The notes under the pieces were generated by a model that worked only from the letters and a program-made list of their open reading frames with translations, was not told where the DNA came from and did not search any database. The position numbers were made by a program, and so were the translations under genes. From Gyromitra esculenta (Eukaryota; Ascomycota; Pezizomycetes; Pezizales; Discinaceae), in assembly GCA_038503075.1 (NCBI GenBank), contig JBCAML010000021.1:992001-1056000 (forward strand): a stretch of DNA of 64,000 bases, given 5' to 3'. Positions within the stretch are counted from its first letter, which is position 1. Each line of letters opens with the position of its first letter. This document shows positions 47,552 to 58,457 of the stretch, piece after piece.

Positions 47552-50050
47552 CTATGGTTTCGTCTTCATATTCCCCAAATCGAACCCTTCTTCTCCCTCT
47601 TCCCTCCCCAAATCTTCCCCTCCATCTCCCCTCCTTGCCTCCCCACTCGCCTTCCTGCTCCCACTTGCCACAAACCCCGTCTTCGCCTTTACCGCCGGGT
47701 CATCACCCAACATCCACGCAAACGAACTCTGTGCAAGAGAACTCCTCGGCTTGTGTGTCAAGAAGTCTGGGTCTGAATTGTTCTTAAAACTCGTCTTCAC
47801 GAATCCACCCGGCGGGGAACTCGGCGTCTTCGTCATTAGCGTCGCACTCAATGGAGATACCGGACTCAGGGGTGAGATTGCCGATGCGCTCCTCCTATAC
47901 GACGGCTGGGCCTTCCCAATTGTAGTTGGTGGCACTGGCATGCTCGGTGTCGATGAGGTATTATCCAGCAAACTCGTATCTAATGCCTTTGTCCCATCCG
48001 CCAGACAAGCGTGTACGTGCCTCAGTCTCTCAATCGCCGTTTGTCTTCCTACTGGATCTAGCGGCTCCTGTTCTAGCGCCTCTATGCTCAATTCCACCAT
48101 CTTCTCGAGCTGCTTTCTTCTCTGCTCGTCTTGTTTGAGTCGTTTACTCAGCGCACGACTTTTTCTAACTAGTTCCTCTTCTCGGGCGATCTCCTTCGTG
48201 GTTTCGGCCCATTGAGCTTGTTGCTGCTGCTGAAAGCCTTGTACATTCTTTTTAACCTCGACGACAGCTCGGCCGACAGCACGATTAACACCCCATTTCT
48301 CACCACGATCAAGGACGTTGCGGGCTACGTCGGAGATAACCGAATCAATCTGCACGCCTTGAATGAAACGGGTTGGTGAACCGAGAGGGCTTTTGGTGCG
48401 TGAGACTTTAGTGGTTGTCTCTCGTCGCTGGGGTTTTGCTGCCGGCTCACGATTGGAGTATTGCATAATGATGTGGCGGCCGCCAGCTATCGTGAGGTTC
48501 TCCCTCAGGTGAATGGCATCTGCAACAAATGTTGCAGGAACGTGTGGCGCAGCGGGCGAAGGATACCGCAGGACAAGTGTAAGCGCTGTGGAGTAGTCGG
48601 CCTCTACCACTATTTAAGAATTTAGTCCTCATAATTTCGAGAGATAAAAACGTGTTAGGTTACTAACATGGCCATCGAATTCGCAGAAGCATAGCAACAC
48701 AAATATAATCCACAAGCACCAAGTTTGGATCCTCCGCGAACAACGAATCCCATACCTCTAGTAACTCAGACAAGGGAAACTCTCGTCCGAAGAGGAGCCG
48801 AACCCAACGACTACAATACAATACCCTAAGTTAGCTCCTACGTCTGTGTCCAAGAGGGGTGAGGGATACATACATCAAAAACACTTGCGGCAACACATCC
48901 AAAGCCTTCAAATGGTCCCCCAACTGCGGATCCACCTGCATGAGTAATTGCTCATGAATATACTTACTCTTCTCGACAATGGGCGGCTTCCCCCTACCAT
49001 CCGCTCTACCCCTAGCTTTCCCACCTTCCCCCTCTTCCCCTAACTCATACCAAGCTTTTGCGCTCCTCATAATGACCTGAAACAAGCTGAACACATCGTG
49101 GTCTACATACTTCGGATCCAACACCTCCCTCATCACGCTCTCCTGCTCGCCCAGCGTCTCCCCCCCCGCTTCAGCATCTTCCAGAACAGAGTTGGGAGAT
49201 ATGGAATCTCCACTCAACACCCATAGTATCACAGCAACGATCTCGTGCATTCCCTGGCGGTATCCTAAGTCCTCGTTGAGTTTGCAGTACACGAAGAGGA
49301 TATCGAGGAGTGATTTCTGAACGGCGGCATCGCGAAAGTAGACGAGGTCGGGCATGCACCGCTCGACGTCTTGTACTATTTCTTTACGTAGCTCTTCATC
49401 TTTGCGGTAGCGTGTCCAGGGATTCTATAGTGCCATGGCAAGCTCATTAGCTACAAGCTCTTTTTCCTCCTTCTCTTCTGTAGTAGCAATGACGTAGACA
49501 TATAAAAAGGGAAGGGGGAGATGGAAAGACAATGCGTGAAAATAAATATTACAGATTCATCTTCCGCCAACGGATCGATATCCCCTGCATCGAGATCATT
49601 TCCCTTCTCAAATGGCGCAACATAACTAGCTCTCAGATCTTCATATGCACTTCGTTCCGCAGCTAAAGCCTTCCCGAACGTTGAAGGATCAAACTCGGGA
49701 AACAACAGCCATATCTACACAACACTCCCACAATAAGTATTGTGAGCTACTAGAAAGGGGAGGTGCTAAGAAAAGACAAACCTTCCAGCAAACCGAGCGT
49801 AGTCCGACCTCACATGGTGCGCTAGCGTTCCGTTCTGTAGTCGCCGCTTTCAAGGTCTCCCGCAACGAGTGGGTCTCGAAGATAGCTCTCCATCGTTTTC
49901 TGGATTGGAGTTCTAATTAGCTCTCCTTGATAAGCAGGGGAGGGGTCACAGGAACTAGGGCCTGAGATAAATAAGAAGGACATACATGGGGCATGCGCGG
50001 AGAGAGACGGGTGGGTACGTACCTCGCTTCTTGTATCGAGTGCATCTCAT
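47552..50050 (-). CDS. TBC1D5-like Rab GTPase-activating protein, 690 aa
   Basis: TBC proteins switch off Rab GTPases on endosomes and the Golgi. The exons are 50023-50050, 49782-49912, 49553-49714, 48874-49424, 48668-48810 and 47552-48609. The TBC domain starts at G-L-R-S-V-C-W-K. It carries the arginine finger in I-V-Q-D-V-E-R (IxxDxxR), the glutamine finger in Y-R-Q-G-M, then V-F-L-I-R-W-V-R-L-L-F-G-R-E-F-P, W-D-S-L-F-A-E-D-P and V-A-M-L-L-R-I-R-W-P. An insertion rich in Gly/Glu (about residue 230) interrupts the domain, as in the TBC1D5 group. The C-terminal third holds a coiled-coil (K-N-V-Q-G-F-Q-Q-Q-Q-Q-A-Q-W) and a Ser-rich tail. TBC1D5 acts with retromer; that role is inferred. Confidence 0.9.
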
Positions 50051-50408
50051 GTTACTTAAGTTCTGGACTTTCTCTCCGCGATTCGACGATTGCTCTGGGG
50101 CTGGGATGACAGTTACACACAGGTGCGGTATGTTAGGGTACTGCGGTAACGTCAATGAGCAGCGATTGCCACTTTACCGACAAACCTATATGTAGAGTAG
50201 TAGAGATCTAAAATTATTTGGTCTCCATAGCAAAGTAATGAGGAGTTAGTCCTTCAATAATATCTACGTTTGCCTAAAAAAATACACGCTAGCTTCTACC
50301 AGTAATGCTAAATCATGAAAACTCGCTCGATGCAATAGTAATTAAACAGCTTAAAATCCAAACTTGTCCAAGAAACCTCTTTCTCCCATTTCCTCGCTAT
50401 ACAGCTCC
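50051..50408. other. Short intergenic stretch between TBC and ppk6-like genes
   Basis: 5' flank of the TBC gene and 3' flank of the ppk6-like gene. No feature seen. Confidence 0.5.
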
Positions 50409-52133
50409 CTACCCTCTTAGTCCCTTTCCGTGGTTCTCCCAGAATGCCTTACATCCTCTATGTCCCCAACCCTCCTCCCACCAACCCCCCCATTCCACTT
50501 TCTCCTTCAATCTTCCCACCTCCTCCCCTTTTGTCAAGCCACACAACCTACATCCTCCTGCCCCACTAATACTCTCTCTACCTACAGCACCTCTCCCTCC
50601 AATTGCTTCATCAATGATGTCTGGTACTCCTTTTCCCATGGCAGCCTTCAATCTCCCTGCGCCGTCACCCCATAACCTACACGTCTCTTTCACCTCACGC
50701 TCCTCTTTCTGCTGTTCCCAATTCATGTTGGCCCCTACTAGAGCACCAAGCTTCATCCCCCCTCCACTGCCCCTACTACCGTTTCTGTTCCGCGCAGAGG
50801 GGAGCGCAGGCCTATTCCGTCTCTTCCGGCCTGCAATAATCCTCCCCGCAACTCGGCCAAGCTCGCACACACTCTCTAGAAACTCTTTCGTTTTCGGGTG
50901 AGCAAGCACCCGCTGTCTGAGTGGGAATGGAAGCGTAGTGAGTTTGTCAAGTAAATGAGTTTGGGGGAGTAAAAAGAGCGGAGGAAATGCTGTAAGAAGG
51001 ACCGAGACGGATGGTGTTCGGGGTTGCGGTATATTGACGGGCTTGGCTTTAGGAGGGGAGGAGAAAGTTTTTAGGATTATGCTGTGACGGTTGGTGTTCT
51101 GGTGCGGTGATTGTGGAGCAGAGAATATATTCGGGGTGTGGGTATTAGGAGTGTTCCTGGAAGGAGGAGGAGTGCTAACTGTGGCTAAGGGCGGAGCATT
51201 GAATATATTTGGCGAAGATGTGCTAAATATGCCCTGCGGCGGTGTGGAGGTTGTCGGAGAGGCCATAAACTCGCCAAAGCCTTCGTCATCGATGAGCGAT
51301 TTCTGGTGATGATGCTTCGGCTTCGGGGGTGTCGAAGGTGGAGGGGGAGTGTTGTCCCGTGCATTGCTCCCACGCTGCACCCCCGAAATCCCGATCCTAG
51401 GCGGTGTAATATTGGGAGTAGAATGAAATCCAAGGCCCCCAAAATGCGTATTGGCGGGGACAGGGGCAAGAGCAGGGGTGGGAGTAGCAGATGTAAAATC
51501 TCCAAAATCGTCCTCATCCTCTTCGTCATTCCCCATGCCCAGCAAATCTAAGGGCGGTGTAGGTGCCGTGAACCCTCCGAACGTCTCGACGTTAATAGGT
51601 TTTCCCATACTAACGGTTGATAATTTTCTCCGTCCGTCCACATTATCGAAGTCACTTCGACTGACCGGTCTTGGAGGTGGTGGGGTGAAGCGCCCACCTC
51701 TCCCATCGCCACCAGAGAAATCATTTCCCAGGGCGGCAAATGGGTCAATCTTGCTTGAGCTCGGCAAAACTCCATGAAAACTCACTGGCCGTGGTATCTG
51801 TCCCAATCTCGCTACCTGAGGTGCTCTAGGGGGCCATGGTGCTTGTGGACTGCCAACAATCCCAAGGAGGTCATCGAAATTTGTGGCGGATGCTCGTTGC
51901 TGATGGCCATGAGAGGTTCGCACCAGAGGAACGTTGTGGAGGGGGAGTTGAGGTCGAGGAGCAGGAGGGAGGTTAAGGTTTAGGGGATCACGAGGATCTA
52001 CGGACGTGAATCTACGGTTAGAGGCGTAGGATGTGGATGCTGCTTGTGTAGGTGTAAATGAGCGGACGGGGGCGACAGCAGCCACGGGAGCAGAGTAGAG
52101 AGAGTCGAATTCGCTCAGGAGGTCCTGTGACAT
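50409..52133 (-). CDS. ppk6: ppk6-like protein with adaptor ear-binding motifs, 574 aa, single exon
   Basis: Fungal databases label this family serine/threonine-protein kinase ppk6, but I see no kinase glycine loop, VAIK lysine, HRD or DFG here. The N-terminal 370 residues are disordered and contain D-L-L-S-E-F, F-D-D-L-L-G, D-L-L-G-M, DDFGDF and DEGFGEF. Acidic-phenylalanine motifs of this type bind gamma-adaptin/GGA ear domains and clathrin. The conserved C-terminal part reads P-L-R-Q-R-V-L-A-H-P-K-T-K-E-F-L, R-V-A-G-R-I-I-A-G-R-K, C-R-L-C-G-L-T-K and the signature W-G-H-R-G-C-K-A-F-W-E-N-H. The Met at 52133 follows a leaky upstream frame and starts MSQDLLSEF, which fits. A role in clathrin-coated vesicle traffic is inference. 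It is divergent from HUT1. Confidence 0.85.
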   Translation of the reverse strand: MSQDLLSEFDSLYSAPVAAVAPVRSFTPTQAASTSYASNRRFTSVDPRDPLNLNLPPAPRPQLPLHNVPLVRTSHGHQQRASATNFDDLLGIVGSPQAPWPPRAPQVARLGQIPRPVSFHGVLPSSSKIDPFAALGNDFSGGDGRGGRFTPPPPRPVSRSDFDNVDGRRKLSTVSMGKPINVETFGGFTAPTPPLDLLGMGNDEEDEDDFGDFTSATPTPALAPVPANTHFGGLGFHSTPNITPPRIGISGVQRGSNARDNTPPPPSTPPKPKHHHQKSLIDDEGFGEFMASPTTSTPPQGIFSTSSPNIFNAPPLATVSTPPPSRNTPNTHTPNIFSAPQSPHQNTNRHSIILKTFSSPPKAKPVNIPQPRTPSVSVLLTAFPPLFLLPQTHLLDKLTTLPFPLRQRVLAHPKTKEFLESVCELGRVAGRIIAGRKRRNRPALPSARNRNGSRGSGGGMKLGALVGANMNWEQQKEEREVKETCRLWGDGAGRLKAAMGKGVPDIIDEAIGGRGAVGRESISGAGGCRLCGLTKGEEVGRLKEKVEWGGWWEEGWGHRGCKAFWENHGKGLRG

Positions 52134-52795
52134 AGCGAAGAAGGGAAGGGAGAACGGGAAAAGATAAATGCTTAGTCTTGCAAGTAGCAATAGTAGGGAA
52201 TGTGATGAGATGTGACGAGAGTGTTGCTGGATATTTACACGATCTGGCATCTGGCGAGTAAAGCCAGAGTTCGGCCGGAGAGTTCCATAAAGTACTCTAC
52301 ATGCAATTTGCAACCAGCCAGAGAACACTACGTACCTGTACCTATACCTACATGCGCCACTGTAAAGTCCCGTCCACATTCTAGAAGGGGTAAGAGGGTG
52401 TCAGGGCGATTCCAGGGGTTGCGGCTCAAAAATAGGATCCCGTTCTGCCGCATCACATCACTCACATCATGTCGCATCGCAGACTCTGATTGGTGGGGCT
52501 AATGAGCCATGACCTCGCTGCAGCTTCCCGACACAGCGTATGGGGAAGAACACGGTGGTCAAACACGCAGAGTCCATCTCTTCCCCATCTCGACCCCCCA
52601 CTATCTCTTATACATACCTCTCCACATACCCACATCCACACGTTCTTTGCATTGCATCAGTCCCTCCCTAAGTTTCTCGCACGGTCTCTCTCGATCTCGT
52701 TTGTTCAGCCCTTCGCTTGGCCAGCCGTCCCTTCACTGCCAGCTCTACTTGCTACCGCTACCGCTGCCACTGCCACTATCCCATTTCATCCCAAC
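52134..52795. promoter_or_regulatory. Divergent promoter region, ppk6-like / HUT1
   Basis: 662 bp between two divergent start codons. The HUT1 side is strongly pyrimidine-rich (52570-52740: CTCTCTCGATCTCG and CCCCCCACTATCTC types), as often seen ahead of fungal housekeeping genes. No clear TATA box. Confidence 0.5.
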
Positions 52796-54084
52796 ATGAC
52801 ACGGCGAAAATCCTCTTCTCCTGCGAAATCCTCAAAGGACCCGATAGTTGTCGTCGCAGATTCAGTCGCCCACAAAGCCGAAGAAGCGAAAGACCACGGT
52901 AGCTCCATCTTCCAGCTGGTTATATGTGTTGGTGGTATCTACGCCTCCTTGTGCGCACACCTTGTCCCCGCCCCTTGCCAATGCGCATGTCTAACCAGCT
53001 AACAAACACTCTTTAGTCTGACATGGGCCCTGCTACAGGAACGAATAACCACAACACCCTACGGCCTCGACAAAAAAATCTTCCGTGCTACTCTCGTCCT
53101 CAACACGGTTCAGTCTCTCTTCGCCGCGCTGACCGGGTACATCTACTTCCGCTACTCCAACTCTTCCTCCACCTCCACCGCAAAGGTCTTTCCCAGCCTA
53201 TCAATCTCGCTTCGTCTCCTCCTCGTCTCCATCACTCAGTCCCTCGCCTCTCCCTTCGGATACGCTAGCTTGAGACACATCGACTACATCACTTACATTC
53301 TCGCGAAATCATGCAAGCTCCTCCCTGTCATGTTCCTCCACGTCACTCTCTTCCGGAGAAAGTACCCACTCTACAAATACGCGGTGGTCATGATGGTTAC
53401 CGCCGGTGTCGCCGTCTTCACCTTGTACCCATCAAACCCCAAGAAACTAAAGAAAAGTAGCGGGGGAGAGACAGAGAAGAATGTAGTCTGGGGGATGTTC
53501 CTACTGTCCGTGAACCTGTTGTTCGACGGCCTCACAAACACTATCCAAGATGACATCTTCGCGAGTACTCCCAAGGGTGTCGTAAGTGGGCCGCAGATGA
53601 TGACTGCTCTGAATACCCTTTCTTCCATCATGACGGTGGGATATCTGACGCTCAACCCGTGGAGTACCCAACTTACGGATGCGTTGGCATTTGTGCGGGA
53701 GCACCCAAAGATTGGAATGGATATCCTTGGATTCGTGGTGTGTGGTGGTCTCGGTCAGGTGTTTATCTGTAAGTCTCCATTACTTTCCCCGCTCACGAAA
53801 CTCCTGGAACTAACCGAGCCCCAGTCCATACACTCTCCAAATTCGGTTCCCTCGTTCTCGTCACTGTAACAGTGACCCGCAAAATGTTGTCCATGATATT
53901 TTCTGTCGTTGCCTTTGGACACAGTCTGTCCGGGATGCAATGGCTTGGTGTAGGACTTGTATTCAGCGGTGTTGGTGCCGAAGCTGAGATGAAGAGACAG
54001 GGTGAAGTCGCTAAGAGAAAGGCAAAAGTTCAAGCTTCGCGAAATGCTGTGGTGGGGGGACATAGACATGTTAAAAAGGAGTAA
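52796..54084 (+). CDS. HUT1: HUT1/SLC35B1-family ER nucleotide-sugar transporter, 388 aa
   Basis: Hut1-type proteins move UDP-galactose/UDP-glucose (and in the animal homologue ATP/ADP) across the ER membrane. The exons are 52796-52950, 53017-53768 and 53825-54084. The UAA family signature is clear: F-L-T-W-A-L-L-Q-E-R-I-T across intron 1, S-L-R-H-I-D-Y-I-T-Y-I-L-A-K-S-C-K-L-L-P-V-M, N-L-L-F-D-G-L-T-N-T-I-Q-D, G-G-L-G-Q-V-F-I, and V-T-V-T-R-K-M-L-S-M-I-F-S-V. About ten hydrophobic segments are spread over the length. The tail ends in H-V-K-K-E, basic like ER-retrieval signals but not a strict KKxx. Donor 1 (GTGCGC) is weak. Confidence 0.93.
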
Positions 54085-55022
54085 ATAGGTTCGAGCGGTT
54101 TTTTACATTTATTTATTTTGGCTATGTTTCTATTATAGGGGCGAGCAGGTTTGGGAGGTATGCTCGCCTTACTGAAAAGCTGTGCTTCTTTTTTCTCTGG
54201 GCTATAGAACAGAACCGATGTCTTGAATCTCTCGTTGGTGTTGTGCCGGTAAATTTTTCTGGGGTGATGCGGATTGCGAGTGATATTTCATGTTTCATGT
54301 TTATTTTTTTCCATCCACCGGCGACGGCTCACTAGCGGCTGATTGACTTTAAGAAGCTGAAAAGTATCACTCTCATACTTGTAACAGCGATCGTTCTCTT
54401 AGAACCCCCTAGTATATGTAATTACCCCAAGGATAAGAGTAATACCATCCATCTTCTTAAACCATCGGGCGAGATTTTTTAACAATTACATAACTGATAT
54501 TTGAAAGTCCATAACCAGAGCGGTACCAGCGATACTGGGCGATTATTGTCAAGCTAGTGCCAGTATTATTATCATTGCCCAAAGTTTCAGCTAGCTAGGT
54601 GTCTGAACTCTAATCGTCAAAATTCGGGGTTTTTTTTAATTCAGGCCCCATACCCAAAAACTATAGCTTTGACGTTGAAGTCCCATGTTCGGCTGTGTAG
54701 CAGCAGAGGTAGGACGGCTCAGGCTCCCAAAGATATGTTCTTAGATCAAATGTGGCGGTTAAGGCTTATGATTCTTCTGGGCGATATTCTAAGAACCGAT
54801 ACCAGTACCATCGAATCACTCGCAGTGGTGTGGTGGTCTTCGCGGAGCTGCTTGCGGGTTTCTGTTATTCGCGCTTCGACAATCGTATTTGCGAAATGGG
54901 ACTTTTATTGTTATTCTACTTGAACTAATACGCAAATTTGCTACCGATATCATGTCTTCCGCTACACACCGTAACACAATAACACAAAAACGCATAGCAA
55001 GATTAGCTGTTCTAATCAAACC
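54085..55022. other. Intergenic, convergent 3' flanks of HUT1 and FRS1
   Basis: I see no gene. The frames 54669-54923 and 54816-55019 overlap on opposite strands and have no domain. Confidence 0.5.
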
Positions 55023-57332
55023 TCACAGAAAGGCTTCAAGATTTATCTCCATCGCTGAAACGGGGTATGGAATCTCGAATTTCTCGAGAACCGAAGGGTG
55101 CAGGCTAATTTATCAAAATTAGTCGCATAAACGCAAACAACTTCCACTTCATAGAAAATCACTCACATTCCAAAAGTTCCAATCTGCTTCTTTTGTCCGT
55201 CCTTGTAACTAATCCAAATCGACGCTGCCCTACCAGGAAAATATGTCTCATCTATTGTACCATTAATAATCGTTTATTCCCCTCAGAATGGTACAGTTTC
55301 ATAAAAACTCACCATCACACTCCTCAATCCAGTATACCTCTTTCAGCTCCTCTGCCCCAGTTTCCTTCACCCCCGTGCTCAACATCGCCATAACTCTATC
55401 CAGCAAACCGTGCACAACCTCAAACCCACTTGTCTTCCCACAGATCGCTGCCGCAAAATGCCTCTCGTTTCGGCTCTTTCGCTCCAGCGTCTCATCTTTA
55501 AACGCAATATCGCTGCTCTCAAACACCTTAATCGGAAGAGAATGTTTCCTATTTTCCCTAATTGTCTTCAAGATACCGGGGAGAAGGGATGTGCGAACGA
55601 CCTGATATTCGGCTGTTTTAGGGTTGGCAAGCTTTACTGCCGTCTTTCCGTCATCTTTACGGTTAAGCCATGCAAAATTCTCATCGTGAGAGCAGAGAAT
55701 TAGTGGCATGACTTCAGACCATCCACACATCGCAGCTTCAAGACGGACTATATCACCGAGCTTGTTAAGCGGAAGGGGCGCAGCGATGGTACCGGATTTA
55801 CCAGGGAAAGTGCGTGGGAGGTTGTTGTACCCGTAGGCGATCGCCACGTCTTCCATGATGTCGCATTGGTGAAGAACGTCAGCGCGGGTGACAGGAATGC
55901 TTATGTCGAGGATATCAGGGTTGGATTCGGAGGGTTTGGCGATGTAGGCCATTTTTTTGAGGAGTGTGCAGATTTCAGCAGCAGTGAGCGAGAGACCGCA
56001 ACAAGAGTTGATATAAGAGATCTCAGCAGTTGTTGCGCGAGGAGTCATGCTCGGGACCTCGCGTGATTCTTTGTTGTGGGGAGAGACGATCTTCACGGGC
56101 TCGACGCTGAGGGATATAGTCAGTGGGTTTCATTAGACAGTTTTTTGGGGTTTTTTTTTCTAGGCTAGTACGTGAAGGCTTCATCGCAGTACTGGGAAAA
56201 CATAGCAACAAGTATGTTGGTTACAATCTCCACCTTAGTGCGGTCTGTTGCGGTAACTTCAACAAAGACATTCCGGGTATCCAGCGTAATCTTAGAATGG
56301 TTGCTGTTGATAATCGGGGGCATTGAGCAGATCGTTCGGTTAGAATCTAATATCACAGGATACACAGGCGAGTCCTTGATGATGTGAAGGTACTTCCCGA
56401 GATTTCTGTCGGTCTATATCCTCTCTCTCAGCATGCTCGTCCATTTCTTATAGAAGTTCACACTCGGAAACACACTTCGTAGAATTCCATCAACTCCTTC
56501 CCATTCATAACCTTCTCTTGGTTTAGTGGGGCAAATGCAATTTCCTCGGGCGAAAGTGCTTCGTAGGTGAAGGGCCCTTTGATGGTATCCAAATCGTGGG
56601 TTCCCATAGATACCAAGGTTCGTTGTCGACATAAGTTTTGATGGAGTTTATCTTGGAGAGCGATGAATGAATCATAACGATCTTGAGTGAATTTTATACC
56701 TCTCAAAACAGCAGCAGAAACGTATGGGCGAATTTGAGTAGTCTAACGATGCTGTCAGTGGGTAGAACAACACAACGAGCCGAGTGTAGTACCGATTCGT
56801 GGACAGTGATTTCGTGGGCTTCGCTATCTGGGGGAGCAACAACACGGAAATTTGGCATGGAGGTTTTCCCACGGAAAACATTCAGCATCAGGGAAATGCC
56901 TTCGTGACAGAGCATGTCATATCTACATCCAACATACATGATTAATTTCTCGAATCCAAGAAACGATTGGCTGAAATTATCACCTGTTGGCGGGAATCTC
57001 AATTTTTAGCTGGGGGGCCTGGTCTTTTGGCCTGTCGGTATCGCCTTCAGTCTATGAAGGAATTGAGCAATGGAGGTCAGGATAATCATCTCCAAAGCAG
57101 CAAAGTGTTTCCCAAGATCGTACGTACATCCTCATCTAACTCAATACCTGTAAAAAAAAAAAAGGGGGGGACCCCAAAAATAGTACGTTAGTGAGTGATA
57201 TTATGTGCATGTGCAAAAATAATGACAGAGCCGCATACCAAACTCAAAGCAGAGCTCATCGAATTCCTCGGTGGTGTACTGTTGGCCAAGAGTCTCGAAA
57301 AGATCATACTTATTAACTGAAACGGTAGGCAT
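55023..57332 (-). CDS. FRS1: Phenylalanyl-tRNA synthetase beta subunit, cytosolic, 593 aa
   Basis: The beta chain of the alpha2-beta2 enzyme that charges tRNA-Phe. Nine exons: 57239-57332, 57128-57147 (20 nt), 56984-57051, 56793-56922, 56476-56742, 56172-56413, 55313-56106, 55167-55251 and 55023-55104. The start [12 protein letters not shown] is the family's usual one. Blocks include [58 protein letters not shown], and near the end Y-F-P-G-R-A-A and [12 protein letters not shown]. Yeast Frs1 is 595 aa, so this one is full length. The AG at 57148-57149 abuts a poly-T/poly-G run (57150-57171 as read on +: A11 then G7), an error-prone spot for sequencing. Confidence 0.96.
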
Positions 57333-58457
57333 TTCGACAATGTAGCTTGCTGATTAGACAGGCAAATTTATTGGACGAGGGGTTGTGAATTGATCTGCGA
57401 TGAGGTTGAAGCTCTGCTCTATGGGTTGAGAGCTGTGGTATGACTCGATGGAGGGGTTATTGGAGGGGTCGTTTGTTGGATGTGCGGGGGTTTCAGATAA
57501 GCCTCAATTAAAGCACCGCCACATAACAACACTAATTTGTGGCGTAGTCCCTCCTCTGCACGTCAGCGCTCTTTAGCGGTTCTTGCCGTTGCTTGTTGCT
57601 TGTTGCTTGTTACCTGTTGGAGACAAACGAAGTAAAGCAGAGAGTGAGAAAGTGAATGGGTAACAGAAATATAGACGGAGAGACGGACACAGATAAAGGC
57701 ACAGGCACAGGCGCAGACATAGACATAGGCAAAGGCACAGGCAAAGGCATAGAAAACATCTTGGGCAGAACAACACATCCCACTCGTCGTTCTGTTACAG
57801 CAACAACACAAGCCCCTCATCTCAACCCGTATCAGCTCAAGCCTACTCCCTTTCCCCCACATCATTTCCCTCCGCCATCCACACTTCTTCCTTCCCCCCA
57901 TCAATCCAATCCATCACTACTCAATTACCGCCGTCTCCCCTCCGCTTTTGCTCTTTCTCCCTCTTCCTCAACTCCTTCCCCCCTTGACTTCCCCCCACTT
58001 CTCCTTGTTGCTGCTCACTTGCGTAGACGCTATCGGTCGCATCCTGCAAGTAACCAAGGGATAGAGCAAGCAGCCAAAAAATCTACTTCGTACCAAAGTT
58101 TATTTCATCATCAATCAAGTCCTGTCAGTAATGCTCAAACCTACTACTACCACTAACCCACCCCCCCCTCTTTATCCGATATGACCCCTCCTCCCCCCTG
58201 CGCTGTACTACATCCGAACGCAGATCTACCCATCCAGCGAAGAGCCCCCCTCGAAAAATAATATTTCCTTTGAGGCTCTTCATAGCTAATTCGCTGCTTC
58301 AAATCATAGTGCCTTGTGAAACTCGGCTTCCTCGAGCTAGTACATCAGCAAATATCCTCACTACCCTCCGTGGTAATCAATCGATCTCTAATCGAGATTA
58401 CCCACCACTATAATCCAAGCAACGAGCTGATATTTCCTACCTTTACAATATTGTACG
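57333..58457. promoter_or_regulatory. Divergent promoter region, FRS1 / TPD3
   Basis: 1.1 kb between two divergent essential genes. It holds the minisatellite at about 57676-57752 and long pyrimidine-rich stretches (57830-58020) ahead of TPD3. The overlapping frames on both strands (57563-57904 minus, 57656-58156 plus) are made by these repeats. Confidence 0.5.
57676..57752. repeat. Short degenerate hexamer minisatellite (AGGCAC/AGACAT/AGGCAA)
   Basis: About 12 units of six bases of the pattern A-G-R-C-A-N run without a break, e.g. GGCACAGGCACAGGCGCAGA and AGACATAGACATAGGCAAAGG. The unit length of six keeps every frame open, which explains the long low-complexity frames on both strands here. 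Confidence 0.85.

Noticed and set aside
47489..48215. Plus-strand frames of 80-154 codons
   Set aside because: Antisense to the last exon of the TBC gene.
50305..51983. Plus-strand frames of 70-198 codons, Pro/Ser-rich
   Set aside because: Antisense to the ppk6-like single exon; composition follows the Gly/Pro-rich opposite strand.
57563..58156. Overlapping low-complexity frames with C-L-C-L and G-T-G-T-G repeats
   Set aside because: Produced by the hexamer minisatellite and pyrimidine tracts of a promoter region.
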